Source of the DNA: Bryobacteraceae bacterium
Lineage (GTDB): Bacteria; Acidobacteriota; Terriglobia; Bryobacterales; Bryobacteraceae
NCBI GenBank assembly: GCA_029975915.1
Contig: JARKOC010000352.1
Coordinates: 62,001-126,000, forward strand
DNA: 64,000 nt
Direction: 5' to 3'
Numbering within the stretch: position 1 is the stretch's first letter; each line of letters opens with the position of its first letter. A model generated the notes under the pieces. It was not told the origin of the DNA, searched no databases, and saw only the letters and a list, made by a program, of their open reading frames with translations. This document shows positions 1 through 7,416 of this stretch, piece after piece. The position numbers and the translations under genes were made by a program.

Positions 1-2
1 TC

Positions 3-443
3 GGCGGCAAGGGGAAGGGCCCAGGCCAACTTGACCAACCCCACGGCATCGCACTGGACACCAGAGGATCCGAACCGGTGCTGTTGGTAGCAGACCGGGC
101 GAACCGGCGTTTTCAGTACTTCTCACTCGACGGGAAACACCTTCGGTTCTCAGCCGAGGGGGATGTGAAGCTGCCGTGCCACTTCAATGAGCGCAACGGG
201 ATGCTGCTGGTTCCGGATTTGGAGGCTCGGGTGACTCTGATGGACCGGCAGGACAAAGTGCTGGCCCAACTCGGTGAGGACACGGCCAACCCTTGGGGGC
301 AGATGCGAAAGAAGGCGAGAACCGAATTTGTACCCGGGAAGTTCATCTGCCCGCACTCGGCGTGTTTCGACCAGGACGGTAACATTTATGTGGTGGAGTG
401 GGTGGAAGTGGGGCGCGTGACGAAGCTGCGCAAGATATCCTAA
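3..443 (+). CDS. NHL-repeat beta-propeller protein, 3' part only
   Basis: The reading frame is open from the left edge, so the 5' part lies outside the window. About 146 residues are visible. The edge begins with an NHL-type blade (GPGQLDQPHGIALD), followed by LLVADRANRRFQYF and a last blade DQDGNIYVVEW, typical of six-bladed NHL propellers. Such domains bind ligands or carry peptidylglycine-lyase or sugar-lactonase-like activities. Nothing visible here fixes a catalytic role. The gene ends 5 bases before the GNAT gene, so the two may be co-transcribed. Family assignment is good; function is unknown. Confidence 0.7.
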   Translation, partial: GGKGKGPGQLDQPHGIALDTRGSEPVLLVADRANRRFQYFSLDGKHLRFSAEGDVKLPCHFNERNGMLLVPDLEARVTLMDRQDKVLAQLGEDTANPWGQMRKKARTEFVPGKFICPHSACFDQDGNIYVVEWVEVGRVTKLRKIS

Positions 444-448
444 AAAGG

Positions 449-928
449 ATGCCGGAAATCACAGTCCGCGTGGCGACGCTTGAAGATGCCGAGTTTCTGG
501 TGCGAGGCAACGCGTCGATGGCGCTCGAAACCGAGGGACTGTCTCTGGATGTCGACCGATTGCGCGACGGGGTTCATGCGCTGTTCGAAAAACCGGACCG
601 GGGAATATACTATGTTGCCGAAATCGGCGGCCGACGGGCCGGACAGATGATGATCACATATGAGTGGTCGGATTGGCGCAACGGCGACTTCTGGTGGATC
701 CAAAGCGTATGGGTGGAGCCGGAGTTTCGTGGGCGGGGTGTCTTTACAAGTCTATATAGGTTCGTTGAGAGCCTAGCCCGTTCGAACCCTGGGGTGGCCG
801 GCCTAAGGCTCTATGTTGAACACGAGAACGAGCGCGCCCAAGCAACGTATGCGAGAGTCGGGATGAAGCGGACCGTGTACGAGATGTTCGAGGTGGACTT
901 TGTTCTGTCACGGGAACCAGATGCGTAG
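449..928 (+). CDS. GNAT family N-acetyltransferase
   Basis: 159 residues. The fold signature is clear: an N-terminal VRVATLEDAEFLVRGN strand-helix, then the acetyl-CoA loop in SVWVEPEFRGRGVFTSLYR (Q/RxxGxG/A-type, RGRGV) around residues 87-105, then the C-terminal YVEHENERAQATYARVGM segment seen in single-domain GNATs. It should transfer an acetyl group from acetyl-CoA to an amine; the substrate cannot be told. An upstream in-frame start at 398 would overlap the preceding gene by 46 bases, so the ATG at 449 is preferred although its ribosome site is weak. It is probably cytoplasmic, with no signal peptide. Confidence 0.82.
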   Translation: MPEITVRVATLEDAEFLVRGNASMALETEGLSLDVDRLRDGVHALFEKPDRGIYYVAEIGGRRAGQMMITYEWSDWRNGDFWWIQSVWVEPEFRGRGVFTSLYRFVESLARSNPGVAGLRLYVEHENERAQATYARVGMKRTVYEMFEVDFVLSREPDA

Positions 929-1022
929 ATTTCCTCGACACTCTCCGTTGTATTTTTCATCACTTCATTAACCTGTTTATTTATAATGGCTTAGAAGCTG
1001 ATTGTAGAGAACCTCAGCACAA

Positions 1023-1056
1023 TGTGATGGTTATTTCTACACCCCGTATTATCACA
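1023..1056. promoter_or_regulatory. candidate activator site: inverted TGTGAT...ATCACA
   Basis: An AT-rich stretch (about 929-1125) upstream of the sigma-54 promoter contains TGTGAT at 1023-1028 and its inverse ATCACA at 1051-1056, separated by 22 bases. The distance to the promoter (50-85 bases) is short but possible for an enhancer site of the NtrC-type regulator encoded at 5518-6867. The half-sites are only 6 bp, so chance is possible. Confidence 0.25.
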
Positions 1057-1106
1057 GTTTTCAAGTAACTCCATATTTATGAATGGTTTAACTATACATT
1101 CAGATT

Positions 1107-1122
1107 TGGCACGCTGAATGCA
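1107..1122 (+). promoter_or_regulatory. sigma-54 (-24/-12) promoter
   Basis: TGGCAC at 1107-1112, a 5-base spacer, then ATGCA at 1118-1122 gives the invariant GG (1108-1109) and GC (1120-1121) dinucleotides 10 bases apart. This matches the RpoN consensus TGGCAC-N5-TTGCA at all but one base. Transcription would begin near 1133. That excludes an open frame starting at GTG 1126 and supports ATG 1171 as the start of the first gene. The operon ends with an NtrC-type activator (5518-6867), the class of protein this promoter needs, so autoregulation is likely. Confidence 0.75.
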
Positions 1123-1170
1123 CTAGTGAGGTTGCGGGTGAAAGAGCTCGCAGAAAGTAGAGAACCTCAC

Positions 1171-1830
1171 ATGACCGTCTTATTCGTAATCCTAACCTTC
1201 GCGATTTTCATCGTAGCTGATCTCGTGATGAACAAGGGCAAGGTTCGCGTAACCGCCCAAGAGCCACAGACCGAGCCGATTGGCGACGTTGAAGTCGCTG
1301 GCGGGTATGCGATTCCCTCACATCTTCGTTATCATCCCGGGCACACCTGGCTGGAGCGTGAACGCAAGAACGTGAACCGGGTTGGCATGGACGCCTTCGC
1401 CGCCGCCTTTGCTGCCGGCGTTGAGAAGATCGAGTTGCCGAAGGCTGGCCAGTGGGTCCGACAGGGCCAGAAAGTCGTTACGCTGCATAGGAATGGCGAG
1501 AAAGTCGAAATCGTTTCGCCGGTGGAAGGCGAAGTTGTCGAGATCAATACGAAAGTGATTGAGTCACCTGCCCTGCTTGGCCAGGACCCCTATGGCGAAG
1601 GCTGGCTGATGACCGTTTTCGCTCCCGACGATGAGAGTCCGGCCCGCAACCTGCTGCCCACCAAGCTGGTTGCCAGTTGGATGCGCGAGACCGCTGACCG
1701 ATTCTTTGCCATGCAACCTCAACTGGCCGGAGCCACCGCTGCCGATGGCGGCGAACCGGTGAAGAATGCTGCACTCGCCCTCGACGCCAAGGCGTGGGCT
1801 GAGGCAGGCCGCGAGTTCTTCCTCAGCTAG
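1171..1830 (+). CDS. membrane-anchored GcvH-like protein lacking the lipoyl lysine
   Basis: 219 residues. One N-terminal membrane helix (about residues 2-19, TVLFVILTFAIFIVADLVM) is followed by a glycine-cleavage H-type domain at about 55-150: HPGHTWLERE, KAGQWVRQGQ, SPVEGEVVEIN and DPYGEGWLMTV align with the true GcvH at 41948-42331. In that alignment the lipoylated lysine of ESVKAVSD falls on Gly109; the nearest lysine, Lys111, is two residues off. The domain is therefore probably not lipoylated and may act as a structural or docking subunit. The ATG at 1171 is chosen because the predicted sigma-54 start site lies downstream of the alternative GTG at 1126. It is the first gene of the redox module and its partners are the next two genes. 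Confidence 0.75.
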   Translation: MTVLFVILTFAIFIVADLVMNKGKVRVTAQEPQTEPIGDVEVAGGYAIPSHLRYHPGHTWLERERKNVNRVGMDAFAAAFAAGVEKIELPKAGQWVRQGQKVVTLHRNGEKVEIVSPVEGEVVEINTKVIESPALLGQDPYGEGWLMTVFAPDDESPARNLLPTKLVASWMRETADRFFAMQPQLAGATAADGGEPVKNAALALDAKAWAEAGREFFLS

Positions 1831-1884
1831 TTGATGAAATATTCATCACTTCAGACCTTTTACTCTGGTAAAGTCCTACAGATC

Positions 1885-1905
1885 GGGCTAGACTGAGCAT
1901 AGCCC
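1885..1905 (+). promoter_or_regulatory. hairpin directly upstream of the ribosome site
   Basis: GGGCTA (1885-1890) and TAGCCC (1900-1905) can pair around a 9-base loop. The hairpin abuts the ribosome-binding site GGAGG (1906-1910) of the ferredoxin-type gene. A second palindrome, GATGAAATATTCATC, lies at 1833-1847 just after the stop of the previous gene. They could tune translation or protect the mRNA end. No poly-T follows, so this is not a simple terminator. Confidence 0.35.
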
Positions 1906-1915
1906 GGAGGTTTAA

Positions 1916-2671
1916 ATGGCGAGAGCGATCCTGTATGACAGCGTACTCTGCGTAGGATGCCGTCAGTGTGAGGAAACCTGTTCTGAACGATGGAAGCTGC
2001 CATACACCGAGAAGATAGCGGCCGAGGAGAAGATCTCGGCACACAAGCTCACCGCGGTTTCAACCCACGGTGAGCGCTTCTCGCGTAAGCTGTGCATGCA
2101 CTGCATCGACCCGGCCTGCGCTTCTGTTTGCCCGGTAGCGGCACTTGAGAAGACGAAGGCCGGGCCGGTCATTTACCACGAAGACCGGTGTATGGGATGC
2201 CGGTACTGCATGACGGCGTGCCCATTCCAGGTGCCCTCCTATACCTGGAGCGAGATTTTGGCGCCCAAGGTGGCCAAATGCGACATGTGCGCCGACCGGT
2301 TGAAAGAGCCGACCCGTTGCAGCGAGATCTGCCCGACTGAGGCGACGATCACCGGCGAACGTGAGGATCTGATCGCCAAGGCCAGGGAGCGGATGAAGGA
2401 GAATCCCGACGGGTACTATCCGGCCATCTATGGGCTGGAGGAGGTGGGTGGAACATCGGTTCTGATCCTCTCCGCGGTGCCCTTCGACCAGATCGGATAC
2501 AACACGAAGGTACCCAAGGAAAACCTGCCGGCGACCACCTGGGCGGCACTGCAGCATATCCCGAACATTGTGGTTTCGGGTTCAGTGCTCATGGGAGGAA
2601 TCTACTGGCTCAACAACCGGAAAGAGGAAGTCGCGCGCGCCGAGGGTGAGGACAGGAAGGAGGCGAAGTGA
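1916..2671 (+). CDS. 4Fe-4S ferredoxin-type electron-transfer subunit (HybA/NrfC-like)
   Basis: 251 residues carrying sixteen cysteines in four groups: 12/15/18/22, 60/63/68/72, 92/95/98/102 and 122/125/135/139. This is the classic arrangement for four 4Fe-4S clusters in subunits such as HybA, NrfC and DmsB. A C-terminal membrane helix (about 213-233, IPNIVVSGSVLMGGIYWL) anchors it. Unlike hydrogenase HybA it has no Tat signal, so the clusters should face the cytoplasm (inference). It should pass electrons to or from the NrfD-like membrane protein encoded immediately downstream, whose ATG shares a base with this stop codon. No catalytic molybdopterin or hydrogenase subunit lies nearby. GGAGG at 1906 is a good ribosome site. 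Confidence 0.88.
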   Translation: MARAILYDSVLCVGCRQCEETCSERWKLPYTEKIAAEEKISAHKLTAVSTHGERFSRKLCMHCIDPACASVCPVAALEKTKAGPVIYHEDRCMGCRYCMTACPFQVPSYTWSEILAPKVAKCDMCADRLKEPTRCSEICPTEATITGEREDLIAKARERMKENPDGYYPAIYGLEEVGGTSVLILSAVPFDQIGYNTKVPKENLPATTWAALQHIPNIVVSGSVLMGGIYWLNNRKEEVARAEGEDRKEAK

Positions 2672-3852
2672 TGAAGATCGCATTGCCGAAGATCACTTTT
2701 TGGCGCGTCATCTTCGCCGCCATCATGTTCTCTGGGCTGGCCGCCACATATGTCCGCGTGACCACCGGGCTGGCTGGCTCGACCAACCTGACCGACCAGT
2801 TCCCTTGGGGCATTTGGATCGGCTTCGACATTCTGTGCGGAGTCGGCCTGGCGGCGGGCGGATTCACCCTGGCGGCCATCGTCCACATCTTCAATCTTCA
2901 TGAATACAAACCAGTGGTGCGCCCGGCGATTTTGACGGCGTTTCTCGGCTACCTGCTGGTGGTCGTGGCCTTGATGTTCGACCTGGGGCGTCCGTGGCGC
3001 ATCTGGCACCCGTTGATCATGTGGAACCCGCGCTCGGTGATGTTCGAGGTGGGCTGGTGCGTGACGCTGTACACCACGGTCCTATTCCTGGAGTTCTTCC
3101 CGCTGGTTCTTGAACGATTCAAGTTGACCAAGGCGCACAAGCTGCTGAAGGGTGTGATGCCGCTGATCATTATCGCCGGCGTGATTCTATCCACCCTGCA
3201 TCAGAGTTCGCTGGGCAGCCTGTATCTGATCATGAAGGGCAAGCTGCATCCGCTGTGGTACAGCCCGCTGTTGCCGTTGATGTTCTACATCTCGGCAATT
3301 GCCGTCGGACTGGGCATGACGATCTTCGAGTCCTGGCACAGCTCAAAGGCATTCGGGCGGCAGTTGGAGTGGCATCTGATCCAGAAGTTGAGCCGGATGC
3401 TGGCGGTGGTGCTGGCGCTATATGTGGTCATGCGGCTGTTCGACGTGACGCAGCGCCACGCATGGTCCTATCTGGAACAACCTGGATGGGAGAGCAAACT
3501 GTTCGTCTTGGAGATGTTGCTGTTTATCGTTCCGATGCTGCTTCTGTTGCGCGAGAAGACCCGGCAGAATCCAACCGGCCTGTATCTCACCGTTGTGACG
3601 TTCCTGCTGGGATTCGTCACCAACAGGCTGAATGTCAGCCTGACCGGGATGGAGGCGTCATCCGGGGTGATCTACATCCCGAAGTGGACCGAGATTGCGG
3701 TGACGTTCTCTATCATCGCCGGCGGGTTCGCGATCTTCAGATCCGCCGCCAAATACTTGCCGGTGTTCGAGTCCGCAGAGGGGGGCCCCCCTGAAGCAGG
3801 TCCAGCAGGGAACGGGACGCAGCGCGTGGCTGTGGCAGCCTCCGGGGACTAG
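2671..3852 (+). CDS. NrfD/HybB-type polytopic membrane quinone-reacting subunit
   Basis: 393 residues with about nine or ten hydrophobic helices, beginning FWRVIFAAIMFSGLAATYVR. Family features include WGIWIGFDILCGVGLAAGG and MFDLGRPWRIWHPLIMWNP (split here across residues 90-110), characteristic of the HybB/NrfD group. Members oxidise or reduce quinone and exchange electrons with an Fe-S subunit, here the preceding gene. The start is ATG 2671, overlapping the previous stop (TGATG) with a strong GGAAGGAGG ribosome site at 2654-2662; an adjacent GTG at 2668 is less likely. There is no dedicated haem or catalytic subunit, so the electron donor or acceptor on the other side is unknown. Confidence 0.87.
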   Translation: MKIALPKITFWRVIFAAIMFSGLAATYVRVTTGLAGSTNLTDQFPWGIWIGFDILCGVGLAAGGFTLAAIVHIFNLHEYKPVVRPAILTAFLGYLLVVVALMFDLGRPWRIWHPLIMWNPRSVMFEVGWCVTLYTTVLFLEFFPLVLERFKLTKAHKLLKGVMPLIIIAGVILSTLHQSSLGSLYLIMKGKLHPLWYSPLLPLMFYISAIAVGLGMTIFESWHSSKAFGRQLEWHLIQKLSRMLAVVLALYVVMRLFDVTQRHAWSYLEQPGWESKLFVLEMLLFIVPMLLLLREKTRQNPTGLYLTVVTFLLGFVTNRLNVSLTGMEASSGVIYIPKWTEIAVTFSIIAGGFAIFRSAAKYLPVFESAEGGPPEAGPAGNGTQRVAVAASGD

Positions 3853-3856
3853 TTCC

Positions 3857-5521
3857 ATGTCCGGCGAGCCGGAATCCCCACGCAGCTTTCCGCGATTCGG
3901 GATCGCATCCAAACTGGCGTTCTGGCTGGTGCTTGTCGTGCTGGCGGGATTTGCGCTGTTTGGGTACTTCCATCAGAAGCTGGAACAGCGCCATCTGGAA
4001 GCACTAGTGAGTCTGAGCGCGGACCGCGTCGCCGACGTCGTCCACAGTTCCGCATACCGGGCGATGCTGAACAACGACCGCGACGCGCTGTACATGCTGA
4101 TGCGCGATTTCGGACGCGAGCCAGGCATCCGCAAGGTACGCATTATCAACGAAGAGGGGTGGATCAGCCACTCGACCGAAAGCGGGGAGGTGCAATCCCT
4201 GGTCGACAAGAGCGCCGAGGCATGCTACGCATGCCATTCTTCTTCGCAGCCCCTGACCAAGCTGCGCCGCCGCGACCGGGCCCGTGTGTTCATCGACGAG
4301 CAAGGGCGGCGAAATCTGGCCGTCATCCGGCCCATCGAGAATGCACAGGAGTGCAGCAACGCCGCCTGCCACGCGCATCCGGCTTCGCGGCGAATCCTTG
4401 GCGTGATCGACGTCCACCTTTCTTTGGACGGCGTCGACGCACAGCTTGCCGAACACAGGCTTCAAATGATCTCCTTCACGGCGGGCGCGGCGCTGCTTGC
4501 CTGCCTGCTGAGCGTGCTGTTCGTGTTCAAGGTAGTCCATCGCCCGGTCCGGTTGCTGTTGAACGCCATTGGGCGCCTGAAGCGCGGAGATATGTCGCAG
4601 CGGGTCAACATCCGGACCAAGGACGAATTCGGCGTACTGTCGCGAGAGTTCGACTCCATGGCGCATACGATTTACAGGACACAAAGCGAGCTCAAGAAGT
4701 TGAATGACACGCTCGAGGCTCGCGTCAACAGGAAGTCGGCTGAGTTGGAGAAGGCGCACAAGGGCATGCTGGCGAACGAGAAGATGGCTTCGCTCGGCCG
4801 GCTGGCGGCGACGGTCGCTCATGAGGTCAACAATCCGCTGTTCGGCATGTTGACTTATGCCCGGCTCTGTCTCAAGGACCTCGACAAAGTGGATGGTGAT
4901 TCCGCGCGCAAAGAACGGATGCAGGAACACCTCAAGATCATCGAGCGGGAAAGCAGGCGTTGCGGCGACCTGATGAAAACGCTGCTGGCATTCTCGCGGC
5001 AAAAGGCGCCGGAGCGGGCGCCGACGCAGGTCAATGTTATCGTCGAGCACGCCTGCACGCTCATGCTGCACAAGTTCGAATTGTCGCGCATTGAGTTGAT
5101 CCAGGAGCTGGACCCCAGTCTGCCGGAGATACTCGCCGATCCGGCGCAGGTACAGCAGATCATCGTCGTCCTGCTGGCCAACGCGTCCGAGGCCCTGAGC
5201 GACGGCGGCGCGGTACGCGTGAAAACGGCAAGGGCGGCTGACGGCAAGGGTGTAGTCATCACAGTGACCGACAGCGGGCCGGGCGTTCCGCCGGAATTGA
5301 GGGAAACCATCTTTGAACCATTCTTCACGACGAAGGAGCAGCAGCATGGAACAGGTCTCGGGCTGGCCGTTGCCAGGACGATCGCCGACCGGCATGGCGG
5401 CTCGCTGCGGCTGAATCCCGACACCAGCCGGGGAGCGGAGTTCATTGTCGAACTGCCGCTGGAAGCGCCGGCCGATCTGGCCGCCTCGGTGGCGGACTTC
5501 ACTGGAGAATCCAAGTTATGA
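3857..5521 (+). CDS. sensor histidine kinase with periplasmic c-type haem motifs
   Basis: 554 residues: membrane helix 17-37, periplasmic domain 38-202, helix 203-226, HAMP 227-280, a coiled coil at about 275-310, HisKA with phospho-acceptor His322 (VAHEVNNPL), and an ATPase domain with Asn442, DSGPG 472-476 and GTGLGL 498-503. The periplasmic part carries CYACH (residues 123-127, a canonical CxxCH haem-attachment motif) and CSNAACH (166-172, a CX4CH variant known from multihaem cytochromes). It should therefore sense redox state, oxygen or NO through covalently bound haem. It is encoded 4 bases after the NrfD-like gene and overlaps the response regulator (ATGA), so sensor, regulator and redox subunits form one unit. 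Haem binding is inferred from motifs only. Confidence 0.88.
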   Translation: MSGEPESPRSFPRFGIASKLAFWLVLVVLAGFALFGYFHQKLEQRHLEALVSLSADRVADVVHSSAYRAMLNNDRDALYMLMRDFGREPGIRKVRIINEEGWISHSTESGEVQSLVDKSAEACYACHSSSQPLTKLRRRDRARVFIDEQGRRNLAVIRPIENAQECSNAACHAHPASRRILGVIDVHLSLDGVDAQLAEHRLQMISFTAGAALLACLLSVLFVFKVVHRPVRLLLNAIGRLKRGDMSQRVNIRTKDEFGVLSREFDSMAHTIYRTQSELKKLNDTLEARVNRKSAELEKAHKGMLANEKMASLGRLAATVAHEVNNPLFGMLTYARLCLKDLDKVDGDSARKERMQEHLKIIERESRRCGDLMKTLLAFSRQKAPERAPTQVNVIVEHACTLMLHKFELSRIELIQELDPSLPEILADPAQVQQIIVVLLANASEALSDGGAVRVKTARAADGKGVVITVTDSGPGVPPELRETIFEPFFTTKEQQHGTGLGLAVARTIADRHGGSLRLNPDTSRGAEFIVELPLEAPADLAASVADFTGESKL

Positions 5522-6867
5522 CACGCGGTCACATCCTGATCGTGGACGACGACCCCGTCGTCCGAGATTCACTGGGCAAGTGGTTTGAAAGTGAAGACTT
5601 CCAGGTCGACATTTGTCCAGGCGCCCATGTGGCCCTGGAGAAGCTGGCGCACGACCGTTTCGATCTCGCTCTGCTCGATATCAAGATGCCTGGGGTCGAC
5701 GGTATCGAACTACAGGCTCGCTTGCAGGAGATCGCGCCGGAGATGCCGGTTGTGATCATGACCGGCTTCGCCTCCGTCGAGACGGCGGTGAAGGCGCTCA
5801 AGAACGGCGCCTACGACTACATCACCAAGCCTTTCGACCCTGACGAACTGGTCCACCTCGTATCAAATGCCATCGCCCACCGGCGCGCCGAAGGAGAAGT
5901 GGTCCGGCTGAAGGAGAACCTGCAGCAGGTTTTTCCGGAGACGTCGTTGATCGGGCAGAGCCCGCAGATGAAGCGGGTGATCGAGTTAGTGGAAACCGTC
6001 GCTCCAACCGATGCGACCGTTCTCATCACCGGCGAAAGCGGGACGGGCAAAGAGGTGGTGGCGCGCGCAATCCATGCCGCCAGCCCGAGGCGGTTCAACC
6101 CGATGGTGACCATCCATTGCGGCGCACTCACGGAAACGTTGCTCGAAAGCGAATTGTTCGGGCACGAAAAGGGCGCGTTCACCGGGGCACAAGCGCGGAA
6201 GAAGGGCAAGTTCGAGGTGGCCGAGGGCGGCACAGTCTTCCTGGACGAGATCAGCGATATCAGTCTGAGGACGCAGACCGATCTGCTGCGCGTGTTGCAG
6301 GAGAAAGAGATTGTCCGCGTCGGCGATTCGCACCCGGTGAAGGTCGATTTTCGCGCCGTGGCGGCGACAAACAAACGGCTGGAAAAGCTGGTGGAAGAAG
6401 GGTCGTTCAGACCAGACCTGTACTACCGTCTCAACGTATTCACAATTGATCTGCCGCCTTTGCGGGCCCGGCGCGAGGATATCCCGCTGCTGGCCACGCA
6501 CTTCATCTCGAAGCTCTCGGCACAGATGAACCGTCAACCGCAGAGGCTCTCAGCGGCGGCACTTGAAGCGCTTGTGGATTACTCATGGCCGGGCAACGTT
6601 CGGGAACTGGAAAACTCGATCGAGCGGGCCCTGCTCATCAGCCGGACGCCCGAGCTTGAACCAAGCGACTTCCCATTCCAAACCGTCCGCGTGGAGCCTT
6701 CCAGCGGACGCAGGCTCGAGGATATCGAACGGTCGCACATTGAGCGCGTTCTGGCCGACACGAACTGGAACCTATCGCACGCGGCCCGGGTTCTGGATAT
6801 CGACCGGACGACGCTTTATAACAAGATTCGCCGGTACGACCTGCAGGACCCGCGGCGGACGAAGTAA
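5518..6867 (+). CDS. NtrC-family sigma-54-dependent response regulator
   Basis: 449 residues. The receiver domain (1-120) has acidic residues D10-D12, phospho-acceptor Asp54 (LLDIKMPG) and Lys104. The AAA+ domain (about 143-370) has Walker A GESGTGKE (172-179), the sigma-54 contact loop GAFTGA (219-224) and the arginine-finger region. The C-terminal Fis-type helix-turn-helix is LSHAARVLDIDRTTLYNKI (about 418-436). All elements are intact, so it should activate RpoN promoters after phosphorylation by the haem-type kinase encoded just upstream (4-base ATGA overlap). Its most obvious target is the -24/-12 promoter at 1107-1122. Confidence 0.95.
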   Translation: MTRGHILIVDDDPVVRDSLGKWFESEDFQVDICPGAHVALEKLAHDRFDLALLDIKMPGVDGIELQARLQEIAPEMPVVIMTGFASVETAVKALKNGAYDYITKPFDPDELVHLVSNAIAHRRAEGEVVRLKENLQQVFPETSLIGQSPQMKRVIELVETVAPTDATVLITGESGTGKEVVARAIHAASPRRFNPMVTIHCGALTETLLESELFGHEKGAFTGAQARKKGKFEVAEGGTVFLDEISDISLRTQTDLLRVLQEKEIVRVGDSHPVKVDFRAVAATNKRLEKLVEEGSFRPDLYYRLNVFTIDLPPLRARREDIPLLATHFISKLSAQMNRQPQRLSAAALEALVDYSWPGNVRELENSIERALLISRTPELEPSDFPFQTVRVEPSSGRRLEDIERSHIERVLADTNWNLSHAARVLDIDRTTLYNKIRRYDLQDPRRTK

Positions 6868-6879
6868 CGGTCATTCATC

Positions 6880-7416
6880 GTGGCGGCGACGATCCACATC
6901 CTGCCCGTTTCCCCGCCAACCATTGAAATCAACCTGCTCGACCGCCTCTCGGCGAGCCTTGCGGCAACTCTGAAGATGCCATGCCGCGTCATTACAGAGG
7001 GGTTTGACGCTGGCTTCGCCTACGACGCGTATCGAACCCAGACCTACTCGACAGCAATTCTCGCGCGGCTGGCCGAAGCGCCGGTCGGCGACGAGGACAT
7101 CATGCTCGGCGTTACCGAAGCGGACCTGTTCGTTCCCGTGCTGACGTTTGTTTTTGGCGAGGCGCAATACCCTGGGAGGGCCGCCGTCATCTCCGCCGCA
7201 CGCCTGCGCGAGGAATTCTACGGACTTCCGCCCGATCCGGCGAAGCTCGATGACCGGCTGCTGAAGGAGGCGGTGCATGAGATCGGCCACACCCGGGGTC
7301 TCGGCCATTGCGATGATTGGCGGTGCGTGATGGTCTCATCGCATCGCGTGGAGCGGCTCGATCTCAAATCCGCCAGCTTCTGCGCCGCGTGCCGGAGAAA
7401 ACTTAACGCCTTCTGA
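6880..7416 (+). CDS. amzA: archaemetzincin-type zinc protease
   Basis: 178 residues. The motif HEIGHTRGLGHC (133-144) followed by Cys149, Met151 and a C-x-x-C pair (168/171) matches the archaemetzincin signature HExxHxxGxxHCx4CxM...CxxC, with a catalytic zinc site and a second zinc bound by cysteines. There is no signal peptide, so it is cytoplasmic. These peptidases are common in archaea and patchy in bacteria; the natural substrate is unknown. The GTG start lies 12 bases after the response-regulator stop, so it may be read through from the redox operon. Its 3' end overlaps the end of rnr by 14 bases, tail to tail. Confidence 0.85.
   Translation: MAATIHILPVSPPTIEINLLDRLSASLAATLKMPCRVITEGFDAGFAYDAYRTQTYSTAILARLAEAPVGDEDIMLGVTEADLFVPVLTFVFGEAQYPGRAAVISAARLREEFYGLPPDPAKLDDRLLKEAVHEIGHTRGLGHCDDWRCVMVSSHRVERLDLKSASFCAACRRKLNAF

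Noticed and set aside
4004..5395. 463-codon minus-strand open frame in the sensor kinase gene
   Set aside because: Antisense shadow of an intact histidine kinase in GC-rich DNA; no ribosome site or family features.
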